From Paenibacillus sp. FSL H8-0332 (lineage in GTDB: Bacteria > Bacillota > Bacilli > Paenibacillales > Paenibacillaceae): a stretch of DNA of 64,000 bases. This document shows positions 45,302-54,135 of this stretch, one piece after another. The stretch is from NCBI RefSeq assembly GCF_037963835.1, contig NZ_CP150145.1, forward strand, positions 3,968,001 to 4,032,000. The letters are read 5' to 3'. The notes beneath the pieces are model-generated. The model was not told the DNA's origin. It worked only from the letters and a program-made list of their open reading frames with translations, and did no database searches. The translations under genes were made by a program, and so were the position numbers. How positions within the stretch are numbered: position 1 is the first letter of the stretch; each line of letters opens with the position of its first letter.

Positions 45302-45745
45302 TTAGAGGGATTTCATCGCGAAGCGGACGGTAGCCATCTCATCCAGTTCGTTTTGTTCCCGTAAATTCATATTCTGCACAAATGCGGTTTGTGCTTTGTC
45401 TTTGGCTTTGAGCCATACCTTCTCATCCAGAACCTTCGTACTCAGTTGATCCTGTTTACTCTGAACCTCAATATGCGCCAGACTGATATCGGAAAGCTTG
45501 CGGGCAATGCATTTGTCGAGATAATCCACATAATCCTGCATTTCACGAAGCTTCGCCATAGGTGTCTTCTGCTGTGCCGCAGTCTGCAAGGACAACATCA
45601 CTGTGCTGCGCTGTTCAATTAATTCATCAAGGCTTTTTTCCTGTGCCTGCAGTTCTCCGAGTGCGCTTGAGAGCATCCACTCTGCCTGTGTTTTTTCGTT
45701 ACCCTTCAAGTCCACCACTTTTTGAAAAGTATAATGGAATCTCAT
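45302..45745 (-). CDS. fliJ: Flagellar export chaperone FliJ
   Basis: A 147-aa helical coiled-coil protein of the FliJ family, part of the soluble export ATPase complex with FliI and FliH. It begins MRFHYTFQKVVDLKGNEKTQAEW and is predicted as an almost continuous coiled coil. I chose the ATG at 45745, with GAGGAG upstream, seven bases after the fliI stop. Confidence 0.92.
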   Translation of the reverse strand: MRFHYTFQKVVDLKGNEKTQAEWMLSSALGELQAQEKSLDELIEQRSTVMLSLQTAAQQKTPMAKLREMQDYVDYLDKCIARKLSDISLAHIEVQSKQDQLSTKVLDEKVWLKAKDKAQTAFVQNMNLREQNELDEMATVRFAMKSL

Positions 45746-45751
45746 GATCAA

Positions 45752-47065
45752 TCAACTCCTCGAGAACTGTGAAATCAAAGACTGCTGCACTTCGCTAAGG
45801 GTTACCTTCTCGTTCACCTTTTGCTTGGTGAACTCCCAGATGCTGTCGATGTAATGCATCGATTCATCGATTTGAGCGTTCGACCCTCTCTGGTAGGCCC
45901 CGATGTTAATCAGATCCTCGGAATCCTTATACACCGCCATCAGACGCTTAACATTCTCAGCCGCTGCAATCTGCTCCTCCGGGGCGATATCCTTCATCAC
46001 CCGGCTGATGCTTGAGAGAACGTCGATCGCCGGAAAATGTCCTTTATTGGCTATATTCCGGTTCAGGACAATATGCCCGTCCAGAATGCCGCGTACAGCG
46101 TCTGCTATCGGCTCGTTCATATCATCGCCGTCAACCAGCACCGTGTAGAACGCAGTGATTGAGCCTGTAGGACCCGTTCCGGCCCGTTCCAGCAGCTTAG
46201 GCAGACTGGCGAACACAGAAGGTGTATACCCTCTCATCGCCGGAGGCTCGCCGACTGCCAGTCCCACCTCACGCTGCGCCATCGCATAACGTGTTACCGA
46301 GTCCATCATCAGCATGACATTCAGACCACGGTCGCGGAAATATTCGGCAATCGTAGTGGCGATCAGCGCCCCCTTGATCCGGATCAGCGCAGGCTGATCG
46401 GAAGTGGCCACAATGACCACCGAACGCTGAAGACCTTCGGGTCCCAGATCGCGCTCAATGAAATCAAGCACCTCTCTGCCCCGCTCGCCGATCAGCGCAA
46501 TTACATTGACATCTGCCGAGGTGTTGCGGGCAATCATCCCCATTAGCGTACTCTTACCTACCCCTGAGCCGGCAAAAATCCCTACCCGCTGCCCCTTGCC
46601 GATAGTCAGTAGTCCATCTATAGCGCGGACTCCAATGCTGATTGGCTCGGCAACCCGCGGGCGGTTAAGCGGATTGGACGGAATGTTGAAGGTTGAGCTA
46701 TGCGGCATTCTGGCCGGTATCAGTGAACCATCCAGCGGCTGTCCGAGACCGTCAAGGACCTTCCCCAGCAGCTCCGAGCCTACTTGAACGCTCAGCGGTT
46801 TGCCGGTGCCCACCACATCACAGCCAGGCCCGATAGCCTGCAGTTCTCCAAGCGGCATTAGCAGCACCTTGTTATCACGAAACCCTACAACCTCTGCCTG
46901 GAGTGGCTTACTTCCTTTGGCAGGATAGATATAACAGACATCACCGATGCTGGCGTCAGGCCCTTCCGACTCCACCATCAGCCCGATAACCTGCGTAACC
47001 TTACCGTTAATCCGCACAGGATCGAAGTTACGCAGCTGATCTTTGTATCTTCTGCTGTCAAGCAT
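45752..47065 (-). CDS. fliI: Flagellum-specific export ATPase FliI
   Basis: A 437-aa F1-beta-like ATPase that energises flagellar export. Walker A is GIFAGSGVGKSTLMG, Walker B VMLMMDSVTRYAMAQ, and the family signatures GERGREVLDFIE and PSVFASLPKLLERAG are intact. I place the start at the ATG at 47065, overlapping the fliH stop. In-frame ATGs at 47077 and 47089 are also possible because none has a strong ribosome binding site. Confidence 0.95.
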   Translation of the reverse strand: MLDSRRYKDQLRNFDPVRINGKVTQVIGLMVESEGPDASIGDVCYIYPAKGSKPLQAEVVGFRDNKVLLMPLGELQAIGPGCDVVGTGKPLSVQVGSELLGKVLDGLGQPLDGSLIPARMPHSSTFNIPSNPLNRPRVAEPISIGVRAIDGLLTIGKGQRVGIFAGSGVGKSTLMGMIARNTSADVNVIALIGERGREVLDFIERDLGPEGLQRSVVIVATSDQPALIRIKGALIATTIAEYFRDRGLNVMLMMDSVTRYAMAQREVGLAVGEPPAMRGYTPSVFASLPKLLERAGTGPTGSITAFYTVLVDGDDMNEPIADAVRGILDGHIVLNRNIANKGHFPAIDVLSSISRVMKDIAPEEQIAAAENVKRLMAVYKDSEDLINIGAYQRGSNAQIDESMHYIDSIWEFTKQKVNEKVTLSEVQQSLISQFSRS

Positions 47066-47906
47066 CGTCGTCCCCATTTCTGTGTTCATCCGAGTCCAGA
47101 GCGATTCTTAGCAGTTCTTTTTTAATTTCGGCCAGCTGGGTATCCACACGAGCATCGATGCTGCCGAAGGAAGACCGGATCACACACCCCAGATCTCTGA
47201 CCGTTGAATCCGGGAGAATCTGTAGTTCGGCCTGTGAGTCCACAGCAAGCGAGAGCTCTTCCCGGGCCGCATTGACAAAAGCAAACTGCGCAGGAGACAC
47301 ACACAGCGAGATTAACCCCTGCTCGCGTTTGCGGGCCAGATTCTTACGGATCAGATCCATCGCAAACTGCGGTTCAATAGTAAGCTGCTTGTCCACGATT
47401 TTCTCGGCAATATCGCAGCTCAGTTCCACAAGAAACGGTTCCGCCTCCTGAACAATTACATCCCTTGCCCGGTACGCTTCCTGAAGCACCATCCGCGCTT
47501 CTTCCATCATCTCGGCAAGTCGCTGGGACATCTCCTGCTCCGCTTGCGCCAGACCTTCCTGATAGCCTTGCTGATACCCTTCGGATTTGACAGCCTCGAT
47601 CAGCAGCTCATCCTGCTCCCTGCGCTGCAGCCACCAGTTTTCCGCTTCAGTCCGCGCTGATTCCACAATATTCTCAGCTTCCTGGGAGGCGCTGCGGACT
47701 TGACTTTCCGCGAACTCCTGAGCATCCTTCAGCATTTGCTTGCGCGACTGCTCCGCCGCTTCCCTGGCGGGGTCCTGGTAGTGGACTTCACCAGGAGCCT
47801 CCACAGGAGCCGGCTCTTCGGGCAGACCTGCATGATGTCTGGCCTGTTCGAGCCGCTTCAGCACATCTACCGGAATGTATTGAGAATGTTTGATCAGCTT
47901 AGACAA
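47058..47906 (-). CDS. fliH: Flagellar assembly protein FliH
   Basis: A 282-aa FliH, the regulator of FliI. The N-terminus SKLIKHSQYIPVDVLKRLEQ is followed by a long Glu/Gln/Ala-rich coiled coil (~50-160), including GYQQGYQEGLAQAEQEMSQR, and the conserved V-ATPase E-like C-terminal domain. I chose TTG at 47906 because GAGGAG lies nine bases upstream; the in-frame ATG at 47915 abuts that site. The start lies inside the end of fliG, so translation is coupled. Confidence 0.9.
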   Translation of the reverse strand: MSKLIKHSQYIPVDVLKRLEQARHHAGLPEEPAPVEAPGEVHYQDPAREAAEQSRKQMLKDAQEFAESQVRSASQEAENIVESARTEAENWWLQRREQDELLIEAVKSEGYQQGYQEGLAQAEQEMSQRLAEMMEEARMVLQEAYRARDVIVQEAEPFLVELSCDIAEKIVDKQLTIEPQFAMDLIRKNLARKREQGLISLCVSPAQFAFVNAAREELSLAVDSQAELQILPDSTVRDLGCVIRSSFGSIDARVDTQLAEIKKELLRIALDSDEHRNGDDDA

Positions 47907-48915
47907 TAATGTCATCTCCTCCGCCACGGGCGATGATAATTTCACCAGACTCCTCGAGTCTGCGGATCGTGCCTACGATGCGGGTCTGTGCTTCTTCCAC
48001 ATCACGCAGCCGCACAGGTCCCATGTACTCCATTTCCTCGCGGAAGGTCTCAGCCATACGCTTGGACATATTACGGAAGATAACATCCCGCACTTCCTCG
48101 CTGGCCACCTTGAGCGCAAGCTGCAAATCCGCGTTGTCGATATCCTTGATAATCCGCTGAATGGAACGGTTGTCCACATTGACGATATCCTCGAAGACGA
48201 ACATCCGCTTCTTGATTTCTTCGGCCAGCTCCGGGTCCTGAATTTCCAGGGAATCGAGAATGGTACGCTCTGTACCGCGGTCTACGCCGTTCAGAATCTG
48301 TACAATCGATTCGATACCGCCTGCATTTGTATAATCCTGGGTTACTGTAGCAGACAGCTTCTGCTCCAGCACGCGTTCGATCTGGGTTACCACCTCTGGA
48401 GAGGTGCTGTCCATAATCGCTATTCTTCTGGCTACCTCCGCCTGCTTCTCCTGAGGCAGGGAAGACAGAATAGAGGCCGCCTGTTCAAATTGCAAATAAG
48501 AGAGTACCAGTGCAATGGTCTGAACATTCTCGTTCTGGATGAAGTTGAGAATCTGGTTTGGATCTGCCTTGCGGGCAAAATCGAAAGGTCTAACCTGCAG
48601 CGTTGCTGTCAGGCGGTTGATGACTTCGAGCGCCTTGGCCGAGCCGAGAGCCTTCTCAAGGATCTCCTTGGCGTAATTGATACCGCCCTGCGAGATATAT
48701 TCCTGTGCGAGACAGATCTGATGGAATTCGGACATGATCGACTCTTTTTCCCCGCTGTCCACTTTGCGTACATTCGCAATTTCCAGCGTCAGCTGTTCGA
48801 TTTCCTCATCCCGCAGATGCTTGAATATTTGTGCCGATACTTCAGGCCCTAGTGTGATAAGCAGGATCGCCGCCTTTTGGCGGCCGCTGAGTCCCTGCTG
48901 GCTAGCTTTTGCCAT
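47899..48915 (-). CDS. fliG: Flagellar motor switch protein FliG
   Basis: A 338-aa FliG of the C ring (Bacillus 338 aa). The N-terminal domain binds FliF (LSGRQKAAILLITLGPEVSAQIFKHL), the middle domain binds FliM, and the C-terminal domain carries the charged torque helix (NADLQLALKVASEEVRDVIFRNMSKR). GAGGTG precedes the ATG at 48915, which starts just after the fliF stop. Confidence 0.97.
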   Translation of the reverse strand: MAKASQQGLSGRQKAAILLITLGPEVSAQIFKHLRDEEIEQLTLEIANVRKVDSGEKESIMSEFHQICLAQEYISQGGINYAKEILEKALGSAKALEVINRLTATLQVRPFDFARKADPNQILNFIQNENVQTIALVLSYLQFEQAASILSSLPQEKQAEVARRIAIMDSTSPEVVTQIERVLEQKLSATVTQDYTNAGGIESIVQILNGVDRGTERTILDSLEIQDPELAEEIKKRMFVFEDIVNVDNRSIQRIIKDIDNADLQLALKVASEEVRDVIFRNMSKRMAETFREEMEYMGPVRLRDVEEAQTRIVGTIRRLEESGEIIIARGGGDDIIV

Positions 48916-48919
48916 CTCT

Positions 48920-50509
48920 TCACCTCTGTTCTTCAGCAAGCCAAGTGCGGAGCAGATTTACGAATTCATCCGGCTTCTTCTTCGCCAGACTTTCCAGCTG
49001 CTTGCGGACCTGACTTTCATTCGTCACGCTATCCATATTAATTGAAGGAAACTCGGTAGGAACCTGCAGCGGAATATCTTCTTCTACCTCTTCCTCCTGC
49101 TTGTTCTTGCGGCTGCGGTAGATTAGATAACCTCCGCCTGCACCGACCAGCAGAGCGGCTGCGCCGATGGCCCAGATCATCCAGGTTGCCAGTCCGCCGG
49201 ATGTAGTCGAAGCCGTGGCACCTCCAAATTGTTGCGAGAATACCGAAACTTTTTTGGTCAGGTCGGCGTCTGTATAAGTGATACCTGAATCTGCCAGTGA
49301 CGCACGGACAATGTTGACCAGAATGTTCTGTATCGCTCCTGAAGTAGCCTCGTCCAAAGTTGTTTGTCCTGCAGGTGGTTCAACCGCGACATTTATGGTT
49401 AAATCTTTTACAGTATATGGACTTGCGATGATATCTTTTGTGATTCTCGTAACTTCAAAGTTCCTTGTCTCCGATGATTCCTCAGAAGAAGAAGCACCTG
49501 TGTCAGCCCCCGCAGGATAACCTGCAACATCTTCAGAACCTGTACCTGCGACTCCTCCGGATGTGTTTCCTTGGCCCGAGAACGTTTTGCTGATAATTTG
49601 CGAGCTGATCTCAATCCCCTTCATATTCTCAGCATCCACCGGTACTACGACATCTTCCTTTCTGTTCTCCTTATCGAAATTAAGCTTGGAGAACACTAGG
49701 ACATCGACCTTATCGGGACCTGTGAGGGTACTCAGGAATTGCTTAACATCTTTCTTGACATCGTCCTCGAATTTCTTCTTGAGTGCGAAGTTCTCTTCAA
49801 CTTGGCTGGAGATCCCCGCCTGGCCGCCCTTGGCCGTCGGTTTCAGCTCCACCTCGTTATTGGTGATCGTAATGTTGTCGATGGGAAGATTCGGGACAGC
49901 GGTCTTCACGAGATTGAAATAGCCGTCAATATTCTCCTGCGAGGGTCTGAATCCCGGATCAAAGCTCATCACCACGGAAGCCTGGGCTTTCTCCTGATCC
50001 TCCTGTGAGGCGAACACCGTCTCCTTCGGCAGGGTAATGAGCACCTTGGCATCTTTAATCCCCTGCATCCTTCTCATCAGTTGTTCAACTTCACCATTAA
50101 GCGCATTGTTGTATTTAACATTGAATTCACTGTCTGTAGTGCCGATCATCGACGAGGATTCATTGAACACCTTATACCCGATCGAGCCCTGTTGTACGAT
50201 TCCCTGAGAACCAACAGCTATCTTGATACGCGCAGCGTCCGTACTGGGTACTGAGATGCTTTTCCCATCCGGGCTTAAGCGGTAAGACACCCCCGAGGTA
50301 TCTAAATAACTCATAACTCCAGCTGAATCGGTACTGTCCAGGTCCTGAAAAGCAACCTCGTATTCTACCTTCGATAACTGCATAGTCGTAACTACGATTA
50401 CTATTATGATAATAAACAGAGTAGAGAAAAACATTATCTTCTGTTTACCGCTGAATCTGTTCCAATACTGGGTTATCTTGTCCCGGTACTGGGTCAATCT
50501 TTCATTCAC
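48920..50509 (-). CDS. fliF: Flagellar MS-ring protein FliF
   Basis: A 529-aa FliF that forms the MS ring. Two membrane helices flank the periplasmic region (~25-45 and ~440-460). Ring-building motifs include YEVAFQDLDSTDSAGVMSYLD and AKVLITLPKETVFASQEDQEKAQASVVM. The cytoplasmic C-terminus (PDEFVNLLRTWLAEEQR) binds FliG. The start is GTG with GGGGTG upstream. Length is near the Bacillus value (536 aa). Confidence 0.96.
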   Translation of the reverse strand: MNERLTQYRDKITQYWNRFSGKQKIMFFSTLFIIIIVIVVTTMQLSKVEYEVAFQDLDSTDSAGVMSYLDTSGVSYRLSPDGKSISVPSTDAARIKIAVGSQGIVQQGSIGYKVFNESSSMIGTTDSEFNVKYNNALNGEVEQLMRRMQGIKDAKVLITLPKETVFASQEDQEKAQASVVMSFDPGFRPSQENIDGYFNLVKTAVPNLPIDNITITNNEVELKPTAKGGQAGISSQVEENFALKKKFEDDVKKDVKQFLSTLTGPDKVDVLVFSKLNFDKENRKEDVVVPVDAENMKGIEISSQIISKTFSGQGNTSGGVAGTGSEDVAGYPAGADTGASSSEESSETRNFEVTRITKDIIASPYTVKDLTINVAVEPPAGQTTLDEATSGAIQNILVNIVRASLADSGITYTDADLTKKVSVFSQQFGGATASTTSGGLATWMIWAIGAAALLVGAGGGYLIYRSRKNKQEEEVEEDIPLQVPTEFPSINMDSVTNESQVRKQLESLAKKKPDEFVNLLRTWLAEEQR

Positions 50510-50543
50510 AGTGTCACCCCATCCGAAACGTAGCTAGGATCAT

Positions 50544-50852
50544 TTAGATTTGAGTTCTCATAATTTCCTGATAGGCTTCAATCACTTTGTTCCGGACTTG
50601 TGTAGTCAACTGCAAACTCAGCAATGCCTGTTGGGACGAAATCATAGCTTCATCAATGTTGACCTCTCCCAGTACAAATTTGTTGCTCATGTCTTTCGCC
50701 TGCTGTTCCTGATCTGCTACCTGGTTAAGCGCATTCTCCAGGTATGAACCGAAGCTCTGTCCCGGCTCTTGAACAGCTGAGGATTCTGCAGCTGCGGATT
50801 TCATAGCCAACGGCTGAATAGCCTGGTTCCCGATCAATAAATTCTGTATCAA
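50544..50852 (-). CDS. fliE: Flagellar hook-basal body protein FliE
   Basis: A 102-aa FliE that joins the MS ring to the rod. The C-terminal half has SFGSYLENALNQVADQEQQAKDMSNKFVLGEVNIDEAMISSQQALLSLQLTTQVRNKVIEAYQEIMRTQ-type sequence. The start is TTG at 50852, with AGGAGGAG upstream. It is third in the operon after flgB and flgC. Confidence 0.95.
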   Translation of the reverse strand: MIQNLLIGNQAIQPLAMKSAAAESSAVQEPGQSFGSYLENALNQVADQEQQAKDMSNKFVLGEVNIDEAMISSQQALLSLQLTTQVRNKVIEAYQEIMRTQI

Positions 50853-50881
50853 TTTTTCTCCTCCTAGACAGTCAATTCATT

Positions 50882-51328
50882 CTACCGGCCGATTTCAAGC
50901 GCCTTGGTCACCATGGATTTGGATGCGTTCAGCATCGTAACATTCGCTTCATAAGAACGGGAGGCAGACAGCATGTCCACCATTTCCTTGGTCACATCCA
51001 CATTCGGCATATACACATAACCATCAGCGTCAGCATCAGGGTGGCTCGGATTATACACTGGCTTCAGCGGAGAAGAGTCCTCGATAATCGATTTCACCTT
51101 GACGCCATCATTGCCGCCGCTCATTTTGGAGCCAAGTATATTCGCGAAGCTGTCAGCCTGGGTGGTTTCCAGAACGGTCAGCTTGCGGCGGTAAGGTACG
51201 GCTTTGCCATCCACGACGGAGGCTCTTGTAGTCTCGGCGTTGGCGATATTGGAAGAGATTACATCCATCCGCAGACGCTGGGCGGTTAACGCTGAGGCAC
51301 TAATACCAAAGCTGCTGCCAAAGTTCAT
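50882..51328 (-). CDS. flgC: Flagellar basal-body rod protein FlgC
   Basis: A 148-aa proximal rod protein. The N-terminus SALTAQRLRMDVISSNIANAETTR and the C-terminus PNVDVTKEMVDMLSASRSYEANVTMLNASKSMVTKALEIGR are the paired family signatures. GGAGGG precedes the ATG. It starts seven bases after the flgB stop. Confidence 0.97.
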   Translation of the reverse strand: MNFGSSFGISASALTAQRLRMDVISSNIANAETTRASVVDGKAVPYRRKLTVLETTQADSFANILGSKMSGGNDGVKVKSIIEDSSPLKPVYNPSHPDADADGYVYMPNVDVTKEMVDMLSASRSYEANVTMLNASKSMVTKALEIGR

Positions 51329-51334
51329 TATTTA

Positions 51335-51742
51335 TTACCCTCCCTGTACAACTGTACGCATCATTGTAATCTGACTGTTCAACTGTTCTACATAAGAGTT
51401 GTATCTCAGCTGGTTCTCGGCGCTCAGCGCCTGTTCACGATCCATATCCACATTATTGCCGTTGTTATTCATAGAAGTAATCTCATCCGTACTGACGACA
51501 GCAGCCGGTGTGCCGGTCACTGTCCCGAATCGGAAATGACGGGAGTCTGATACTTTCGCACCCAGCGTCGGCTTAAGTCCGCTCTCCTGATCCTTCAGGA
51601 AGCTTTCAAAGCTAACATCTGAACGTTTAAAATTTGGTGTATCATTATTTGCTACATTATTAGCCAGAACACTTTGTCGTTTGGTGGCGGCATCTAGGCC
51701 TCCTTGTAATCTTTGAAAACTGACACTGTTCAGCAAACCCAT
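51335..51742 (-). CDS. flgB: Flagellar basal-body rod protein FlgB
   Basis: A 135-aa proximal rod protein and first gene of the fla/che operon. GLDAATKRQSVLANNVANNDTPNFKR at the N-terminus is typical. I chose the ATG at 51742, with GGGGG seven bases upstream. The 376-bp gap to hslU should hold the operon promoter. Confidence 0.96.
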   Translation of the reverse strand: MGLLNSVSFQRLQGGLDAATKRQSVLANNVANNDTPNFKRSDVSFESFLKDQESGLKPTLGAKVSDSRHFRFGTVTGTPAAVVSTDEITSMNNNGNNVDMDREQALSAENQLRYNSYVEQLNSQITMMRTVVQGG

Positions 51743-51844
51743 AGTAATCCCCCTTCCAAACCTATCATAATGAAAAGAATTCCACAACTTTGTCTAAATC
51801 CCTGCTTATTTTCGACAAAAAAAGTCATTTTTCTCACAACATTC

Positions 51845-51859
51845 TCGACTCAAAGTCGA
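51845..51859 (-). promoter_or_regulatory. Palindrome at the predicted flgB start site
   Basis: TCGACT and AGTCGA are perfect arms around a three-base centre. If the candidate promoter just upstream is used, this palindrome covers the start point, which would suit a repressor site or a 5'-end stem. No known regulator was matched. Confidence 0.4.
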
Positions 51860-51888
51860 ACCATGTCGATGATTGATTCTTATGTCAA
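51860..51888 (-). promoter_or_regulatory. Candidate sigma-A promoter of the fla/che operon
   Basis: A perfect TTGACA (51888-51883) is followed at 17 bases by CATGGT (51865-51860), only three of six -10 matches. It gives a leader of about 110 nt to the flgB ATG. A weak -10 box suggests activation, or that another promoter is used. No convincing sigma-D box (TAAA, 15 bases, GCCGATAT) was seen. Confidence 0.4.
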
Positions 51889-51890
51889 TC
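51871..51890 (-). promoter_or_regulatory. Palindrome over the candidate flgB -35 box
   Basis: GATTGA and TCAATC form perfect six-base arms separated by eight bases. The right arm overlaps the TTGACA box, as an operator would. No known regulator was matched. Confidence 0.4.
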
Positions 51891-51901
51891 TCACATACAT
51901 T

Positions 51902-51916
51902 GATTCTCTTAGAATT
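51902..51916 (-). promoter_or_regulatory. CodY-box-like element upstream of flgB
   Basis: The minus-strand 15-mer AATTCTAAGAGAATC matches 11 of 15 positions of the CodY consensus AATTTTCWGAAAATT. CodY represses fla/che in Bacillus subtilis. Matches with four mismatches also occur by chance in AT-rich DNA, so this is weak evidence. Confidence 0.25.
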
Positions 51917-51939
51917 TGTATATTATTACAATAAGAAAT

Positions 51940-51970
51940 AAGCCCTATCTTTTCTGAAAAGAGAGGGCTT
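51940..51970 (-). terminator. Terminator-like hairpin downstream of hslU
   Basis: Minus-strand RNA pairs AAGCCCT with AGGGCTT and TCTTTT with AAAAGA, a long nearly perfect stem with one or two mismatches. ATTTCTTATT follows. It should end the sucCD-side transcript before the flagellar operon. Confidence 0.7.
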
Positions 51971-52118
51971 AAAGCATGTTTTTACAATTATTTTCCTTTT
52001 ATATTACATTATATGTTCCATTATAGAATATTTTAACTTTTTATGCATGAATTTAGAATCAATTTTGAATAGCCATAATTCTAATTACCTATAGCGATGA
52101 TTTTATGGCTCTGTCATC

Positions 52119-53519
52119 TTACAGAATATATTGGCTTAAGTCGCGGTCCTGCGCGATTCCTGCCAGTTTTTCGCGAACATACTCCGGAGTGATGACCATT
52201 GTGTCGAGCGTCAGCTCAGGCGCCTCGAACGACAGATCCTCCAGCAGCTTTTCCAGGATCGTATGAAGACGCCGTGCCCCGATGTTCTCCATATTCTGAT
52301 TCACAGAGGCCGCGATCTTGGCAATTTCCTGAATCGCTTCCTTCTGGAACTGTATTTCTATGTTCTCGGTCTGCAGCAAATGAACATATTGTTTCGTAAG
52401 TGCGTTCTCAGGCTCCGTAAGAATAGATACAAAGTCCTCCAGTGTAAGACTGCTCAGCTCCACACGGATCGGGAAACGTCCCTGAAGCTCAGGGATCAGA
52501 TCCGAAGGCTTAGCAATATGAAAAGCTCCTGCGGCGATGAACAGCACATAGTCCGTCTTCACCGGCCCGTATTTGGTCATGACCGTCGATCCTTCGACGA
52601 TTGGCAGAATATCACGCTGCACGCCTTCGCGGGATACATCGGGACCGGAGCCCTTGCCCTGGCTGGCCACCTTGTCGATCTCATCGATGAAAATAATCCC
52701 GGATTGCTCTGCACGGGTTACCGACTCCTGAATCATATCGTCCGTGTCAATCAGCTTGGCTGCTTCATCCTGAATTAGCACCTTGCGGGCTTCACGGATC
52801 GGCAGCTTGCGCTTCTTCGTACGCTTCGGCAGCAGGTTGCCGAACATCTCCTGCATATTCATGCCCATCTGGTCATTGCCCTGACCCGCGAACATATCCA
52901 TCATGGATGGAGTCGTGTCCTCAACATCAATCTCAATGACATCATCCTCCAGCTGGCCGGCAAGCAGCTTGAACTTAATCCCCCTGCGGCGCTCACTCAG
53001 ACTACCGTCCTCCGGCTCTTCCTTGGATTCCTCCGCATTGCCGTTGTTTCCGCCAAAAATCATCTCAAACGGATTACGCTGCGATTTGCCCTTCGATGAG
53101 GACGGAACCAGTATCGCCACAATCCGTTCATTCGCCAGCTCTTCTGCCCGGTCCTTTACCTTTTCGGTGCGTTCAAGCTTCACCATGCGGATTGAGGTCT
53201 CCACCAGATCGCGGACCATCGACTCCACATCACGACCCACATAACCGACTTCTGTAAATTTGGTAGCCTCCACTTTGATGAATGGGGCATTAACAAGCTT
53301 GGCCAGACGCCGGGCAATCTCTGTTTTACCTACACCGGTAGGTCCAATCATCAGAATATTCTTCGGCACAACCTCATCCCGCAGCTCCTCGGACAACAGA
53401 CTGCGCCGATACCGGTTGCGAAGAGCAACGGCCACGGATTTCTTGGCCTGCTTTTGACCTACGATATACTTGTCAAGCTCTGTTACGATCTGGCGGGGCG
53501 TAAGCGATTGATTCACCAT
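52119..53519 (-). CDS. hslU: HslU (ClpY) ATPase subunit of the HslVU protease
   Basis: A 466-aa AAA+ unfoldase (Bacillus ClpY is 467 aa). Walker A is [18 protein letters not shown], the pore loop [11 protein letters not shown], and Walker [12 protein letters not shown]. An inserted I domain (~115-235) contains the [19 protein letters not shown] segment. Sensor 2 and the C-terminal DLSQYIL, which docks into HslV, are present. GGGAGGAAG precedes the ATG. It follows hslV by 33 bases. Confidence 0.97.
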   Translation of the reverse strand: MVNQSLTPRQIVTELDKYIVGQKQAKKSVAVALRNRYRRSLLSEELRDEVVPKNILMIGPTGVGKTEIARRLAKLVNAPFIKVEATKFTEVGYVGRDVESMVRDLVETSIRMVKLERTEKVKDRAEELANERIVAILVPSSSKGKSQRNPFEMIFGGNNGNAEESKEEPEDGSLSERRRGIKFKLLAGQLEDDVIEIDVEDTTPSMMDMFAGQGNDQMGMNMQEMFGNLLPKRTKKRKLPIREARKVLIQDEAAKLIDTDDMIQESVTRAEQSGIIFIDEIDKVASQGKGSGPDVSREGVQRDILPIVEGSTVMTKYGPVKTDYVLFIAAGAFHIAKPSDLIPELQGRFPIRVELSSLTLEDFVSILTEPENALTKQYVHLLQTENIEIQFQKEAIQEIAKIAASVNQNMENIGARRLHTILEKLLEDLSFEAPELTLDTMVITPEYVREKLAGIAQDRDLSQYIL

Positions 53520-53552
53520 TGTGACTTCCTCCCTTTATATATGGCACCTTGC

Positions 53553-54095
53553 CTATAACTGTTCGACAATAATATTGGAATTGGTATATACACAGATCTC
53601 GGAAGCAATCTGCAGCGCTTCTCTGGCAATGTCACCGGCACCCAGATGTGAGGCATGACGCTTGAGCGCCCGCCCGGAAGCCAGCGCAAAGTTGCCGCCG
53701 GAGCCAATCGCCAGCACATCATCATCCGGCTCGATGATTTCACCGTTGCCGGAGATCAGAAGCATGCCTTCCTTATCCATTACGATCATGAGCGCTTCCA
53801 GCTTGCGCAGAATGCGGTCCTGACGCCAATCCTTGGCCAGCTCCACCGCTGCTCGCTGCAGATTGCCGTGATGCTCCTCAAGCTTCCCCTCGAACTTCTC
53901 GAACAGTGTAATCGCATCGGCAACGGAGCCCGCAAACCCGGCGATCACCTGGCCTCTATACAGGCGGCGGACCTTCTTGGCCGTCGTCTTCATAATGACA
54001 CTCTCTCCGAATGTAACCTGACCGTCACCGGCAATCGCCGCATGGCCGTTATGTCTTACCGCACAAATCGTAGTTGCATGAAAGCTGGGTAACAT
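53553..54095 (-). CDS. hslV: HslV (ClpQ/CodW) protease subunit
   Basis: A 180-aa peptidase of the proteasome-like HslV family. The N-terminus is [29 protein letters not shown] and [15 protein letters not shown] are conserved. The ATG at 54095 has GAGGAGGG upstream. Bacillus ClpQ is unusual in using an N-terminal serine. Here the first residues are M-L-P-S, so either Ser4 or the first Thr of HATT would have to be exposed by processing. The sequence alone does not settle this. Confidence 0.95.
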   Translation of the reverse strand: MLPSFHATTICAVRHNGHAAIAGDGQVTFGESVIMKTTAKKVRRLYRGQVIAGFAGSVADAITLFEKFEGKLEEHHGNLQRAAVELAKDWRQDRILRKLEALMIVMDKEGMLLISGNGEIIEPDDDVLAIGSGGNFALASGRALKRHASHLGAGDIAREALQIASEICVYTNSNIIVEQL

Positions 54096-54135
54096 GATGG
54101 GCACCCTCCTCAAATTAGGTAATACGAGACTGAAC

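Larger units (their letters stand above)
51743..52118. other. AT-rich intergenic region between hslU and flgB
   Basis: No open reading frame with a ribosome binding site was found on either strand in these 376 bases. The sequence is much more AT-rich than its surroundings, especially 51971-52118. It holds the hslU terminator-like hairpin and the palindromes upstream of flgB. In Bacillus subtilis codY lies here between clpY (hslU) and flgB; it is absent. Confidence 0.8.
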
